NCBI GenBank assembly: GCA_035536455.1
Contig: DATLOC010000026.1
Location: 18,703 to 82,702, forward strand
DNA from: DASUNQ01 sp035536455
GTDB taxonomy: Bacteria; Acidobacteriota; Thermoanaerobaculia; Multivoradales; UBA5704
Length of the DNA: 64,000 bases
Direction of reading: 5' to 3'
The translations under genes and the position numbers were made by a program. This document shows positions 19,611 to 28,069 of this stretch, piece by piece. The stretch's first letter is position 1. Every line of letters starts with the position of its first letter. The notes below the pieces were generated by a model. The model was not told where the DNA came from. It worked only from the letters and a program-made list of their open reading frames with translations, and ran no database searches.

Positions 19611-20315
19611 ATGCCGGCGCTCCAGGACCCCAACGCCCTCTTCACCGCCGCGGTGCAGCTTCTGCTCGTGCTCCTCGCCATCTCGGCGCACGAGGCGGCG
19701 CACGCCTGGGCCGCCGACCTCTGTGGCGACCCGACGCCGCGCACGCTCGGGCGGCTCACCCTCAACCCGCTGCGCCACCTCGACCCCTTCGGCTCGGTCG
19801 TGCTGCCGATCATGCTGCTCGTCGTTGGGGCGCCGGTCTTCGGCTGGGGGCGGCGGCCGCCGATCCTCGAGAAGAACCTCCGCCGGCCGCGCCGCGACGG
19901 CTCGCTCGTCGATCTCGCCGGCCCGGCCGCGAACCTGGTCCTCGCCGCCCTCGCCACGCTGGCGCTCGCCGTCGCCCTGCAGTTCCTGCCGGCGGCGGCG
20001 CGTGAGGCCGCGTTCCTGACCCTCTTCCAGCGGGCGCGCGAGGCCGGGGCGATGGCCGGCTTCCCGCTCGTCTTCACCCTGGTGCGGATGGCGACGATCA
20101 ACGCCTTCCTGGCCGTCTTCAACCTCATCCCGCTGCCGCCGCTCGACGCCGGCCAGCTCGCCCTGCGCTTCCTGCCCTACGACTGGGCGGTGCGCCTTGC
20201 CGCCGTCCGACCCTACGGCTTTATGATCGGCACCGCCCTCGCCGTCTCGGGGGTGGTGCCGGCGCTGCTCTTCCCCTTCTACGGGCTGCTGGTGGTCGTG
20301 ATTCGCTTCCTCTGA
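19611..20315 (+). CDS. Site-2 protease family (M50) membrane metallopeptidase
   Basis: A 234-residue integral membrane zinc protease. The HExxH motif is AHEAAHAW in the first helix (about residues 24-31), NPLRHLDPFGSVVLP follows as in the compact bacterial M50B group, and the third ligand is in FNLIPLPPLDAGQL. No PDZ or CBS domain. This small form resembles the YwhC-like rhomboid-neighbour proteins commonly found beside trpS-scpA-scpB. ATG 19611 is 2 bp after the glycosyltransferase stop, and trpS begins 9 bp later. Confidence 0.9.
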   Translation: MPALQDPNALFTAAVQLLLVLLAISAHEAAHAWAADLCGDPTPRTLGRLTLNPLRHLDPFGSVVLPIMLLVVGAPVFGWGRRPPILEKNLRRPRRDGSLVDLAGPAANLVLAALATLALAVALQFLPAAAREAAFLTLFQRAREAGAMAGFPLVFTLVRMATINAFLAVFNLIPLPPLDAGQLALRFLPYDWAVRLAAVRPYGFMIGTALAVSGVVPALLFPFYGLLVVVIRFL

Positions 20316-20324
20316 GGAGAATCA

Positions 20325-21359
20325 GTGGTCGAGGCGCAGAAAGTCGTGCTCTCCGGGATGCGCTCCACGGGGAAGCTGCACCTGGGGAACTACTTCGGGG
20401 CGCTCAAGAACTGGGTGGAGCTGCAGGACCGCTACCGCTGCTACTTCTTCGCCGCCGACTGGCACGCCCTGACCAGCGACTACGCCGACCCCTCCGGCAT
20501 CGCCGAGAGCACGCTCGAGATCGTCGCCGATTACCTAGCCGCCGGGCTCGACCCCGAGCGCTCGGTCATCTTCGTCCAGTCGATGGTGCCGGAGCACGCC
20601 GAGCTCCACCTCCTGCTGTCGATGATCACGCCGCTCGGCTGGCTGGAGCGGGTGCCAAGCTACAAGGAGCAGATGGCGCAGATCGAAGGCAAGGACCTCG
20701 CGACCTACGGCTTCCTGGGCTACCCGCTGCTGCAGACCGTGGACATCGTCATCTACCGCGCCCACTTCGTGCCGGTGGGGGAGGACCAGGCGAGCCACCT
20801 GGAGATGAGCCGCGAGGTGGTGCGCCGCTTCAACCACCTCTACGGCGCGGAGGTCTTCCCCGAGCCCAAGGCCCTCTTCACGCCCACCCCGAAGGTGCCG
20901 GGGATCGACGGGCGGAAGATGTCGAAGTCCTACGGCAACGCCATCCACCTCTCCGATCCGCCGGAGGTGGTGCGGCAGAAATGCATGGAGATGTTCACCG
21001 ACCCGCAGCGGCAGCGGCGGAGCGACCCCGGGCGTCCCGAGGTCTGCAACCTCTACGAGTTCCACAAGCTGATGTCGCCGGCCGACGTGCAGGAGCGGGT
21101 GGCGGTGCAGTGCCGGGCGGCGGAGATCGGCTGTGTCGACGACAAGCGCCTCCTCGCCGACATCATGAACGCCTATCTCGAGCCGATGCGCGAGCGGCGC
21201 GCGCGGCTGGCCGGAGACCGCGACGCGCTCCTCGACGTCCTCGTCGAGGGCTCGCGCCAGGCGCGCGAGCGGGCGCAGGAGACCATGGAGCAGGTGCGGG
21301 CGGCGATGGGGCTCGATTACTCGAAGACCCGCCGCCTCGTCGCGGAGGCCCGCCGGTGA
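20325..21359 (+). CDS. trpS: Tryptophanyl-tRNA synthetase
   Basis: A 344-residue class I synthetase charging tRNA-Trp. The HIGH-like motif is TGKLHLGNYFG, the KMSKS motif is DGRKMSKSYGNAI, and the Trp-pocket and dimer segments YPLLQTVDIVIYRAHFVPVGEDQ are intact. The GTG start is preceded by AGGAG. Its stop overlaps the GTG of scpA (GTGA). trpS-scpA-scpB is a common gene string. Confidence 0.96.
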   Translation: MVEAQKVVLSGMRSTGKLHLGNYFGALKNWVELQDRYRCYFFAADWHALTSDYADPSGIAESTLEIVADYLAAGLDPERSVIFVQSMVPEHAELHLLLSMITPLGWLERVPSYKEQMAQIEGKDLATYGFLGYPLLQTVDIVIYRAHFVPVGEDQASHLEMSREVVRRFNHLYGAEVFPEPKALFTPTPKVPGIDGRKMSKSYGNAIHLSDPPEVVRQKCMEMFTDPQRQRRSDPGRPEVCNLYEFHKLMSPADVQERVAVQCRAAEIGCVDDKRLLADIMNAYLEPMRERRARLAGDRDALLDVLVEGSRQARERAQETMEQVRAAMGLDYSKTRRLVAEARR

Positions 21360-22132
21360 GCGAGTCCCTCCTCCCCCCCGGCTGGAAGGTGCACCTGCCT
21401 GTCTTCGAAGGGCCGCTCGACCTCCTCCTCCACCTGGTCAAGGTCAACCAGGTGGAGATCACGGACATCCCGGTGGCCACGATCTGCGATCAGTTCCACG
21501 AGTACCTGCGGCTGATGGAGGAGCTGAACCTCGACATCGCCGGCGAGTACATCTACGAAGCGTCGCTGCTGATCCATCTGAAGAGCAAGATGCTGCTGCC
21601 GCGGCCGGCGACGGTCGAGGGGGAGCCGGCGGAGGACCCGCGGCAGGAGCTGGTCGAGCGCCTGCTGGAGTATCGGCGCCTCAAGGCGGCGGCGCAGACG
21701 CTGGCCGAGACCGACCGCCTGCGCCTCGGCGTCTTCACCCGGAAGCCGCAGCCGCGGCCGGGGCCGGAGGAGGGGGAGGAGATCGAGCTCGGCGAGGTCT
21801 CGCTCTTCGACCTGCTCGGCGCTTTCAAGCAGGTCCTCGTCCGCTACGACCGCGAGCACCCGCCGCCGTTCCTGGTCAGCCCCGAGGTCTGGAGCGTGCG
21901 CGCGCAGTTCGAGCGCTACTTGGGGGAGCTGTCGCCCAGCCGCCCCTTCGACCTCCTCGCCGACCTCCGCCGCCGCTCCGGCCGCGCCGAGGCGATCGCC
22001 GCCTTCCTCGCGGTCCTCGAGCTGGCGCGTTTGAACCTCGTCCGCCTCCACCAGACCGAGGCCGGGGAGGTGCTGCTCTACCGCACGACGCGCGACTGGT
22101 CGCGCGCCGACATCGAAGCGGTGGGGGCGTAG
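21356..22132 (+). CDS. scpA: Segregation and condensation protein A
   Basis: A 258-residue kleisin that bridges SMC heads for chromosome condensation. The N-terminal motif FEGPLDLLLHLVKVNQVEITDIPVA is diagnostic, followed by EYIYEASLLIHLKSKMLLPRP. The C-terminal winged helix (AFLAVLELARLNLVRLHQTE) binds the SMC cap. The GTG start overlaps the trpS stop; scpB begins 6 bp downstream. Confidence 0.94.
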   Translation: MSESLLPPGWKVHLPVFEGPLDLLLHLVKVNQVEITDIPVATICDQFHEYLRLMEELNLDIAGEYIYEASLLIHLKSKMLLPRPATVEGEPAEDPRQELVERLLEYRRLKAAAQTLAETDRLRLGVFTRKPQPRPGPEEGEEIELGEVSLFDLLGAFKQVLVRYDREHPPPFLVSPEVWSVRAQFERYLGELSPSRPFDLLADLRRRSGRAEAIAAFLAVLELARLNLVRLHQTEAGEVLLYRTTRDWSRADIEAVGA

Positions 22133-22138
22133 GGCGGG

Positions 22139-22681
22139 ATGACGGGACGGCCGGAGCTCGAAGCGGCGCTGGAGGCGGTCCTCTTCGTCGCCGCCGACCC
22201 GGTGCCGCGGCAACGCCTGCTGGACCTCTTCGACGAAGGGGACCGCGAGGAGGCGGCGCAGGCGCTGGAGGCCGTGCTCGCCCGCTACGCGCCGGCCGAG
22301 GGGCGCGGCGTCGCCGCCGAGGAGGTGGCCGGCGGCGTGCGCCTGGTGACGCGGCCGGAGCTCGCGCCCTACCTCCGCCGCTTCTTCGAGGCAGCCGGCG
22401 AGAGCAAGCTGTCGGTGGCGGCGCTCGAGACCCTGGCCATCGTCGCCTACCGCCAGCCGATCACCGCCCCCGAGATCCAGGAGCTGCGCTCGGTCAACCC
22501 GGCGGCGGTGCTCAAGACCCTGCTCGAGCGGCGCATGGTGCGCATCACCGGCCGCAAGGAGGTAGTGGGCAAGCCCTTCCTCTACGGCACGACGCGCGAG
22601 TTCCTGATGCACTTCGGCCTCAACCACGTCCGCGACCTGCCGCCGCTGGAGGAGCTCGAGGAGGCGCTGCGCGATGGCTGA
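22139..22681 (+). CDS. scpB: Segregation and condensation protein B
   Basis: A 180-residue partner of ScpA with two winged-helix domains. Diagnostic segments are EAALEAVLFVAADPVP at the start and LSVAALETLAIVAYRQPIT followed by LLERRMVRITGRKEVVGKPFLYGTT. It overlaps rluB by 8 bp. Normal length. Confidence 0.94.
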   Translation: MTGRPELEAALEAVLFVAADPVPRQRLLDLFDEGDREEAAQALEAVLARYAPAEGRGVAAEEVAGGVRLVTRPELAPYLRRFFEAAGESKLSVAALETLAIVAYRQPITAPEIQELRSVNPAAVLKTLLERRMVRITGRKEVVGKPFLYGTTREFLMHFGLNHVRDLPPLEELEEALRDG

Positions 22682-23606
22682 GGAGCGCCTGCAGAAGATC
22701 CTCGCCCGCGCCGGCGTCACCTCGCGGCGCAAGGCCGAGGACCTGATCCGCGAAGGGCGGGTGACGGTCAACGGCGCCGTGGCCGGCATCGGCGACAAGG
22801 CCGACCCGGCGCGCGACGCGGTGAAGCTCGACGGCAAGCGCGTCCACTTGCCGGCGACGCATCGCTACCTCCTGCTCAACAAGCCGCGGGCGGTGATGTC
22901 CACGCTCTCCGACCCCGAGGGTCGGCCGACGGTCATGGAGTTCGTGCCGCCGATGTTCCGCAAAGCGCTGGTGCCGGTGGGGCGGCTCGACTTCCTGACC
23001 GAGGGCCTCCTCCTGCTCACCGACGACGGCGAGTTCGCGCAGACGATCGCCCATCCGCGGCACGGCTGCTGGAAGACCTACGAGGTCAAGGTGTCCGGCC
23101 ACCCGGACGCGGCGGCCCTCGACCGGCTGCGCGCCGGGATCCTGCTCGAAGGGGTGAGGACGGCGCCGTGCGAGATCGAGCCGCGGCACGTCAAGGCGCG
23201 GCGTAGCCCCCGCGGCGAGCGCGGCCGGCGCCCGCCGGAGAGCGAGACCTCCTGGTGGACGGTGCGCCTCGCCGAGGGGCGGACGCGGCAGATCCGCGAG
23301 ATGTTCCAGCGCGTCGGCCACCCGGTGCAGAAGCTGCGGCGGGTGGCGATCGGGCCGCTCTCCGATGCCGAGCTGCCGCTCGGCGCCGTGCGCGAGCTCT
23401 CCGAGCGCGAGGTCGACATGCTCAAGCGCGCGGCCGGGCGGATCCCCCCGCCCGACCAGCAAGCCGCCGGGCGCAAGCCCTCACGCGGCGGTCCGCGCCA
23501 GCCGGCGCCGGGCGTGCGCGGCGGCGCGCGGAAGGGCGGCCCGCCGCGACCCGGGCCGCCGAAACGAAGCGGTGAGCGGCCGAAGCCCCCTCCTCGTCGC
23601 CATTGA
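22674..23606 (+). CDS. rluB: 23S rRNA pseudouridine synthase RluB-like
   Basis: A 310-residue rRNA modification enzyme. An N-terminal S4 RNA-binding domain (LQKILARAGVTSRRKAEDLI) is followed by the catalytic domain with the active-site Asp in VPVGRLDFLTEGLLLLT and the RluB/E/F motif GRTRQIREMFQRVGHPV. The last roughly 55 residues are a Pro/Arg/Gly/Lys-rich disordered tail (PSRGGPRQPAPG), likely to add RNA affinity. It overlaps cmk by 35 bp. Confidence 0.92.
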   Translation: MAEERLQKILARAGVTSRRKAEDLIREGRVTVNGAVAGIGDKADPARDAVKLDGKRVHLPATHRYLLLNKPRAVMSTLSDPEGRPTVMEFVPPMFRKALVPVGRLDFLTEGLLLLTDDGEFAQTIAHPRHGCWKTYEVKVSGHPDAAALDRLRAGILLEGVRTAPCEIEPRHVKARRSPRGERGRRPPESETSWWTVRLAEGRTRQIREMFQRVGHPVQKLRRVAIGPLSDAELPLGAVRELSEREVDMLKRAAGRIPPPDQQAAGRKPSRGGPRQPAPGVRGGARKGGPPRPGPPKRSGERPKPPPRRH

Positions 23607-24261
23607 CGGCCCCTCCGGGGTCGGCAAGAGCACGGCGGCGCGGATGCTCGCCCGCCGCCTCGGCGTGCCGTTCCTCGACACCGGCGCGATGTACCGCGCC
23701 GTCGCCTTGAAGGTCCTGGAGAGCGGCGCCGACCCCGGCGACCCGGAGGCCGTCGCGCCGCTGAGCGACGCCGCCGACATCCGGCTCGCCCGCCTCCCCG
23801 ACGGCACCTTCGAGGTGCTTCTCGACGGCCGCCCGGTCGAGCCGCGCATCCGCAGCCGCGAAGTGAGCGAGGCCTCCTCGCAGGTCTCCGAGCACCCCGC
23901 GGTGCGGCGCCGCATGGTCGCCCTGCAGCGCGAGATCGCCGGCCGGCACGGTGGCGTCCTCGAAGGCCGCGACATCGGCACCCGCGTCTTCCCCGACACA
24001 CCGCACAAGTTCTTCCTCGACGCCCGCCCCGAGGTCCGCTTCCGCCGCCGCCACGACCAGCTCGCCCAAGCCGGCCGTCCCGAGGACTACGACGCTGTCG
24101 TCGGCGACATCACCGCCCGCGACGAGCGCGACAGCCGCCGCACCGACTCGCCGCTGACGCGCGACGCGACGTATACCTTCATCGACTCCTCGGATCTCGA
24201 GCTCGAAGAGGTGGTGGAGAAGATGGCGCGGCAGATCGAACGCTCCGCACCGTCCTCCTGA
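23572..24261 (+). CDS. cmk: Cytidylate kinase
   Basis: A 229-residue kinase making CDP/dCDP from CMP/dCMP. The P-loop is DGPSGVGKSTAAR, the CMP-binding segment is FLDTGAMYRAVAL, and LEGRDIGTRVFPD plus RDERDSRRTDSPL are family motifs. The GTG at 23572 starts just before the first strand. Earlier in-frame codons lie inside rluB and lack homology. A small hairpin (GGCGC...GCGCC, 24262-24281) sits at the convergent junction with the next gene. Confidence 0.93.
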   Translation: MSGRSPLLVAIDGPSGVGKSTAARMLARRLGVPFLDTGAMYRAVALKVLESGADPGDPEAVAPLSDAADIRLARLPDGTFEVLLDGRPVEPRIRSREVSEASSQVSEHPAVRRRMVALQREIAGRHGGVLEGRDIGTRVFPDTPHKFFLDARPEVRFRRRHDQLAQAGRPEDYDAVVGDITARDERDSRRTDSPLTRDATYTFIDSSDLELEEVVEKMARQIERSAPSS

Positions 24262-24265
24262 GGCG

Positions 24266-25261
24266 CTACTTCTTAGGCGCCACGCTCAGGATCTTCTCGA
24301 TCTTCTTCGCATCGTCCGGCAGCAGCCCCGCCGCGGGGAGGCGGGGGACGAGGCGGGCCCAGCGCTCTTCGCGGGCGAAGACGTCGCGGAAGATCGGCAG
24401 CGCCTGCTCCTCCCGGCCGGCGGCGAAGAGGGTGACGGCCTGCCAGAAGGGGAGCTCGGCGATGTCGGGCGCGAGCTGCGTGCCGCGGGTGTAGTGGCCG
24501 AGCGCCTCCTCGACCTTGCCCGCCGCGAACGCCTCGTCGCCCAGGTTCATCTCGTCGTAAGCGCGGTTGAGGGTCAAGAGGCGCCGCAGCTCGGCGAGCG
24601 GCTGCGGGTGGTCGTCCACCCGCAGGTCCACCAAGCGGTCGCGCCAGGGCTCGCCCGTCGATTGCGCGCGCACGATGAGAAGCGCCGCACTCTGCCGGCC
24701 GCGGATGTCGCCGCCCTCGGCCTCCGCCGCCTCCAGCGCCGCGAGCAGGCGCTCCGCCAGGTCCCCCGACGCGCCTTCGTAGGCCCGCGCCATCGCCGGC
24801 CAGACCGTCGGCTTGTCCATCAGGTTCGCCTGCACCGAGTAGCCGGCGCCCTGCTGGTGGCCGGCGGCGGCGATGCAGCGCGGGCCGGTCCAGGCCGCTA
24901 CCCGTCCCTGCGCGTCCACCATCGCCACCTGCCGCACGTCCTTCTGCTCGTCGGCGGCGAGGAGCTCCTGGAGCGCCTGCTCGGCCGACTTCCCACCCTT
25001 CATCAGCGCCAGCCCCTTCGGCCCGTAGTCCACCCGCACGAACGACTGCGTCGCCACCGCTCCGACCCCCGCCTCCGCCCACGGCACGGTCGGCCCGACC
25101 GAGAACCAGTGGCTCTGCACCGCCACCCCGAAGTCGCCCGTCTTGGGATCGCGGGCGACGATCGAGTAGGTGTGGGCGAGCGGATCGACGGCGCGGGCGG
25201 GGGCTGGAGGAAGGAGAGCGGCGGCGGTGAGCACGGCGAGAGGGAGAGCGTTGGGTCGCAT
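24266..25261 (-). CDS. Secreted DUF1028 (Ntn-hydrolase-like) protein with TPR-like tail
   Basis: A 331-residue exported protein. Residues 1-24 are a signal peptide (cleavage near ARA-VD). The DUF1028 domain spans about 25-215, beginning HTYSIVARDPKTGDFGVAVQSHWFSVG and containing ATQSFVRVDYGPKGLALMK. Members of this family have an Ntn-hydrolase-like fold, but their substrate is not established. Residues about 235-310 look like TPR helices (LGHYTRGTQLAPDIAELPFWQAV). The gene is transcribed convergently with cmk and divergently from the PLD-like gene. Confidence 0.85.
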   Translation of the reverse strand: MRPNALPLAVLTAAALLPPAPARAVDPLAHTYSIVARDPKTGDFGVAVQSHWFSVGPTVPWAEAGVGAVATQSFVRVDYGPKGLALMKGGKSAEQALQELLAADEQKDVRQVAMVDAQGRVAAWTGPRCIAAAGHQQGAGYSVQANLMDKPTVWPAMARAYEGASGDLAERLLAALEAAEAEGGDIRGRQSAALLIVRAQSTGEPWRDRLVDLRVDDHPQPLAELRRLLTLNRAYDEMNLGDEAFAAGKVEEALGHYTRGTQLAPDIAELPFWQAVTLFAAGREEQALPIFRDVFAREERWARLVPRLPAAGLLPDDAKKIEKILSVAPKK

Positions 25262-25334
25262 AACGCGGTATCATTACTCAACCTCGGAAAACTGATCGGA
25301 CGTCCGTCTATCTCACGGCGGACAGGAGGTGACT

Positions 25335-27161
25335 ATGCGCTCGAAGTCCCGCAAGACAGACGGCTTCCAGGCTTTCGCGGTGTCGGGAATCAACACCATC
25401 TCGTTCGGCATCGCGGCTACCCCGGAGGCGCGGAAAGACCTCCTGGGCTTCGCCGTCGAGCGCTTCGACCCGACCGAGAACGAGCGCTACATCATGCCGG
25501 GCTTCAAGGTCTTCCGCTCGGTCATCCCCAACCCCGGGTCGGGCCTCTGCGTCACCACCTGGGAGCACCCGGTCCAGAGCTTCGTCTGGGACGACTTCAC
25601 CGCCAAGCCCGACCGCGAGTACGAGTACACCTTTTTTCCGCTGCGCGGCACGCCGCGCAACCTCGACCGCAGCGCGCAGCCGTTCAAGATCGCCGTCCAC
25701 ACCGAGCCGCTTTACAGCAAGCTGGAGCACGATGTCTTCTTCAACCGCGGGGTCGCCAGCAGCCAGGCATACAACCGGCGGTTCGGCAACAAGAAGCCGA
25801 ACGACCCCTCGCTGACGAAGGAGCAACAGGAAGCGGCCAAGCAGTGGCTGAGCCGCGACCTCGACGACGCCCTCCTCAAGTTCATCAAGCAAGCCAAGGA
25901 GGGCGACGGCCTGCGCTGCTGCTTCTACGAGTTCCGCTACGCGCCGGCGGCGGAGGAGCTCAAGAAGGCAATCGACCGCGGCGTCGACGTGCGGATCATC
26001 GTCGACGCCAAAGAGAACGGCCGGACGGACCGGGACGGCACGGAGCACGCAGCCTTCCCGCGCACCGACAACCTGGAGGTAATCAAGAAGGCCGGCATTC
26101 CCCGCAATCGCGTCGTTCTGCGCAAAGCGCGAGCGGCCAACATCCAGCACAACAAGTTCATGGTGCTGCTCAAGGGGCAGCGGCAGCGCCCCGCCGAGGT
26201 CTGGACCGGCTCGACGAACCTCTCCCAGGGCGGCATCCACGGCCAGACCAACGTCGGCCACTGGGTGCGCAACGAGGACGTGGCCGAGCGCTTCAACGCC
26301 TACTGGGAGCTGCTCCGCGCCGACCCCGGCGGGCAGGACGGCGACGACGCGGCCACCAGCAAGCGCAAGAACGCCGAGCTGAAGGCCGAAGTCCAGGCGC
26401 TCACCGAGGTCCCGGCGACGATCGAGGAGATCCCGCAGGGCGTCACGCCGGTGTTCAGCCCGCGCTCCGGCCTCAAAGTGCTCGACCTGTACGTGAGTCT
26501 GGTGGACTCGGCCGCCGTCTCCTCGTGCATCACCCTGGCCTTCGGCATCAGCGCCGTCTTCAAGGAGCAGCTCAAGAACAATCCCCCCGACGGAAACATC
26601 GTGCTCATGCTGCTCGAGAAGGAGGACCGCCCCAACCCGCGGAGCACGAAGCCCTTCATCCCTATCAACGCCCGCAACAACGTCTACAAGGCCTGGGGCT
26701 CGTTCCTGCGCGACCCCGTCTATCAGTGGGCGAAGGAGACCAACGCGCGGGCCCTCGAGCTCAACTCGCACGTCGCCTACGTCCACTCCAAGTTCCTGCT
26801 CATGGACCCGCTGGGCGACGACCCCATCGTGGTGACCGGCTCGGCAAACTTCAGCGCGCCTTCGACCGACTCCAACGACGAGAACATGCTGATCATCCGC
26901 GGCGACCGCCGCGTCGCCGACATCTACTTCACCGAGTTCAACCGCCTGTTCAACCACTACTACTTCCGCGCCGTCACCGAAGCGACCAGCCGGCGGCCCC
27001 GCCCCGCCGCCGCCCCCGCCCCCGCCGGCACCAGCGCCGCCGCCGAGAGCCTCTTCCTGAACGAGAAGGACGTCTGGACCGAGAAGTACCAGCCCGGCAA
27101 GCTCAAGCAAAAGCGGCTGGACCTCTACACCGGGATGGAAGGCTTCACCAACGGCGGTTGA
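25335..27161 (+). CDS. Phospholipase D-like protein with two HKD motifs
   Basis: A 608-residue protein with no signal peptide. The N-terminal roughly 170 residues are a separate domain I do not recognise (FPLRGTPRNLDRSAQPFKIAV looks beta-rich). Two PLD half-sites follow: HNK at about 272-274 with GSTNLSQGG downstream, and HSKFLLMD at about 484-491 with GSANFSAPSTDSNDEN. The second matches HxKx4D fully, while the first has Leu where the Asp is expected. Bacterial relatives include phosphodiesterases and nucleases, so the substrate is open. Start is ATG 25335 because AGGAGGTGA, a full Shine-Dalgarno, precedes it. A GTG two codons earlier is inside that site. Confidence 0.84.
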   Translation: MRSKSRKTDGFQAFAVSGINTISFGIAATPEARKDLLGFAVERFDPTENERYIMPGFKVFRSVIPNPGSGLCVTTWEHPVQSFVWDDFTAKPDREYEYTFFPLRGTPRNLDRSAQPFKIAVHTEPLYSKLEHDVFFNRGVASSQAYNRRFGNKKPNDPSLTKEQQEAAKQWLSRDLDDALLKFIKQAKEGDGLRCCFYEFRYAPAAEELKKAIDRGVDVRIIVDAKENGRTDRDGTEHAAFPRTDNLEVIKKAGIPRNRVVLRKARAANIQHNKFMVLLKGQRQRPAEVWTGSTNLSQGGIHGQTNVGHWVRNEDVAERFNAYWELLRADPGGQDGDDAATSKRKNAELKAEVQALTEVPATIEEIPQGVTPVFSPRSGLKVLDLYVSLVDSAAVSSCITLAFGISAVFKEQLKNNPPDGNIVLMLLEKEDRPNPRSTKPFIPINARNNVYKAWGSFLRDPVYQWAKETNARALELNSHVAYVHSKFLLMDPLGDDPIVVTGSANFSAPSTDSNDENMLIIRGDRRVADIYFTEFNRLFNHYYFRAVTEATSRRPRPAAAPAPAGTSAAAESLFLNEKDVWTEKYQPGKLKQKRLDLYTGMEGFTNGG

Positions 27162-27240
27162 CCCGGCAGCCTCCTTGCAACACTCCTTTGCCGGGCGCGC
27201 AGTGCGCCCGCACTAGGTCAATTTGGCCAAGGAGGACGTC

Positions 27241-27777
27241 ATGGGTTTGATCCAGTTCGCCAAGGACGTGGGCCGGAAGCTCCGGCTCGGGGACGACGAG
27301 CCGCAGCAGCCGGCGGGGGGTGCCGGGCACCCTTCCACCCAGCAGGTGCAGGATCTGCACGACCGGCGGCGCGCCGCCGCGTTGGTCAAGGTGGTCGAGC
27401 AGATGGGCTTCAAGGTCCAGGACTTCAGCGTCCGCGTGGACGGCGACAAGGCCGTCGTCAAGGGGAAGGCGGCCAGCCAGGAGGAGCGCGAGAAGGTGGC
27501 GCTCCTGGTCGGCAACCACGAGGGGATCGGCTCGGTCGACGACCAGATGACGGTCGGCGGCGGCGCCGTGGGGGCGTCGTATCAGGGGCAGGGACAGTTC
27601 TACACGGTCGTCAAGGGCGACACCCTGTCGAAGATCGCCAAGCAGCACTACGGCGACGCCAACGCCTACAACCGGATCTTCGAGGCCAACCGGCCGCTGC
27701 TCAAGGACGCGGACGAAATCTACCCCGGCCAGGTGCTGCGCATCCCGGCGCAGACCGAGGCGCCGACGCGGGCGTAG
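27241..27777 (+). CDS. kbp: BON + LysM domain protein (Kbp/YgaU-like)
   Basis: A 178-residue cytoplasmic protein with the MGLIQFAKDVGRKL start typical of Kbp/YgaU. A BON domain spans about 45-105 (FSVRVDGDKAVVKGKA) and a LysM domain about 122-172 (FYTVVKGDTLSKIAKQHYG, ending YPGQVLRIP). E. coli Kbp binds K+, but that function is not established here. Start ATG 27241 is chosen over the ATG 18 bp upstream because AAGGAGG lies just before it. The preceding gap has two hairpins (27193-27209 is GGGCGC/GCGCCC). The TAG stop is followed by 100 open in-frame codons made of a heptad repeat. Confidence 0.88.
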   Translation: MGLIQFAKDVGRKLRLGDDEPQQPAGGAGHPSTQQVQDLHDRRRAAALVKVVEQMGFKVQDFSVRVDGDKAVVKGKAASQEEREKVALLVGNHEGIGSVDDQMTVGGGAVGASYQGQGQFYTVVKGDTLSKIAKQHYGDANAYNRIFEANRPLLKDADEIYPGQVLRIPAQTEAPTRA

Positions 27778-28069
27778 AACCCAGCGGGTTCGCCGGCGGA
27801 CCCAGCCGGTTCGCCGGCCGACCCACTCGGTTCCGGCGGAGATCCACTGGGTTCCGCCGTAGATCCACTCGGTTCCCCCGCTGATCCACTGGGTTCAGCC
27901 GCTGATCCACTGGGTTCGCCCGCTGATCCACCGGGTTCGCCCGCTGATCCAGTGCGTTCGGCCGCTGAACCACTGGGTTCCGCCGCGGATCCAGTGGGTT
28001 TGGCCGTTGAACCAGTGGGTTCGGCGGCTGATCCAATGGGTTCGGCCGCCGAACCACTGAGTTCGTCGT
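27778..28069. repeat. Tandem array of 21-bp imperfect palindromes (14 phase-locked copies)
   Basis: Copies of a core like GGTTCGGCCGCTGAACCACTG recur every 21 bp, with the GGT (or variant) at 27787, 27808, 27829 and so on to 28060. Each unit is a near palindrome (GGTTC...GAACC or GGTTC...GATCC), so a similar peptide (GSAAEP or GSAADPL) is open on both strands. On plus it is in frame with the kbp gene past its TAG and ends at TGA 28078-28080. It fills the convergent space between kbp and the minus-strand acetyltransferase gene. It may be a hairpin array acting as a bidirectional terminator or mRNA stabiliser. Confidence 0.85.

Noticed and set aside
27778..28069. CRISPR-like array
   Set aside because: The period is 21 bp with no unique spacers and no cas genes nearby.
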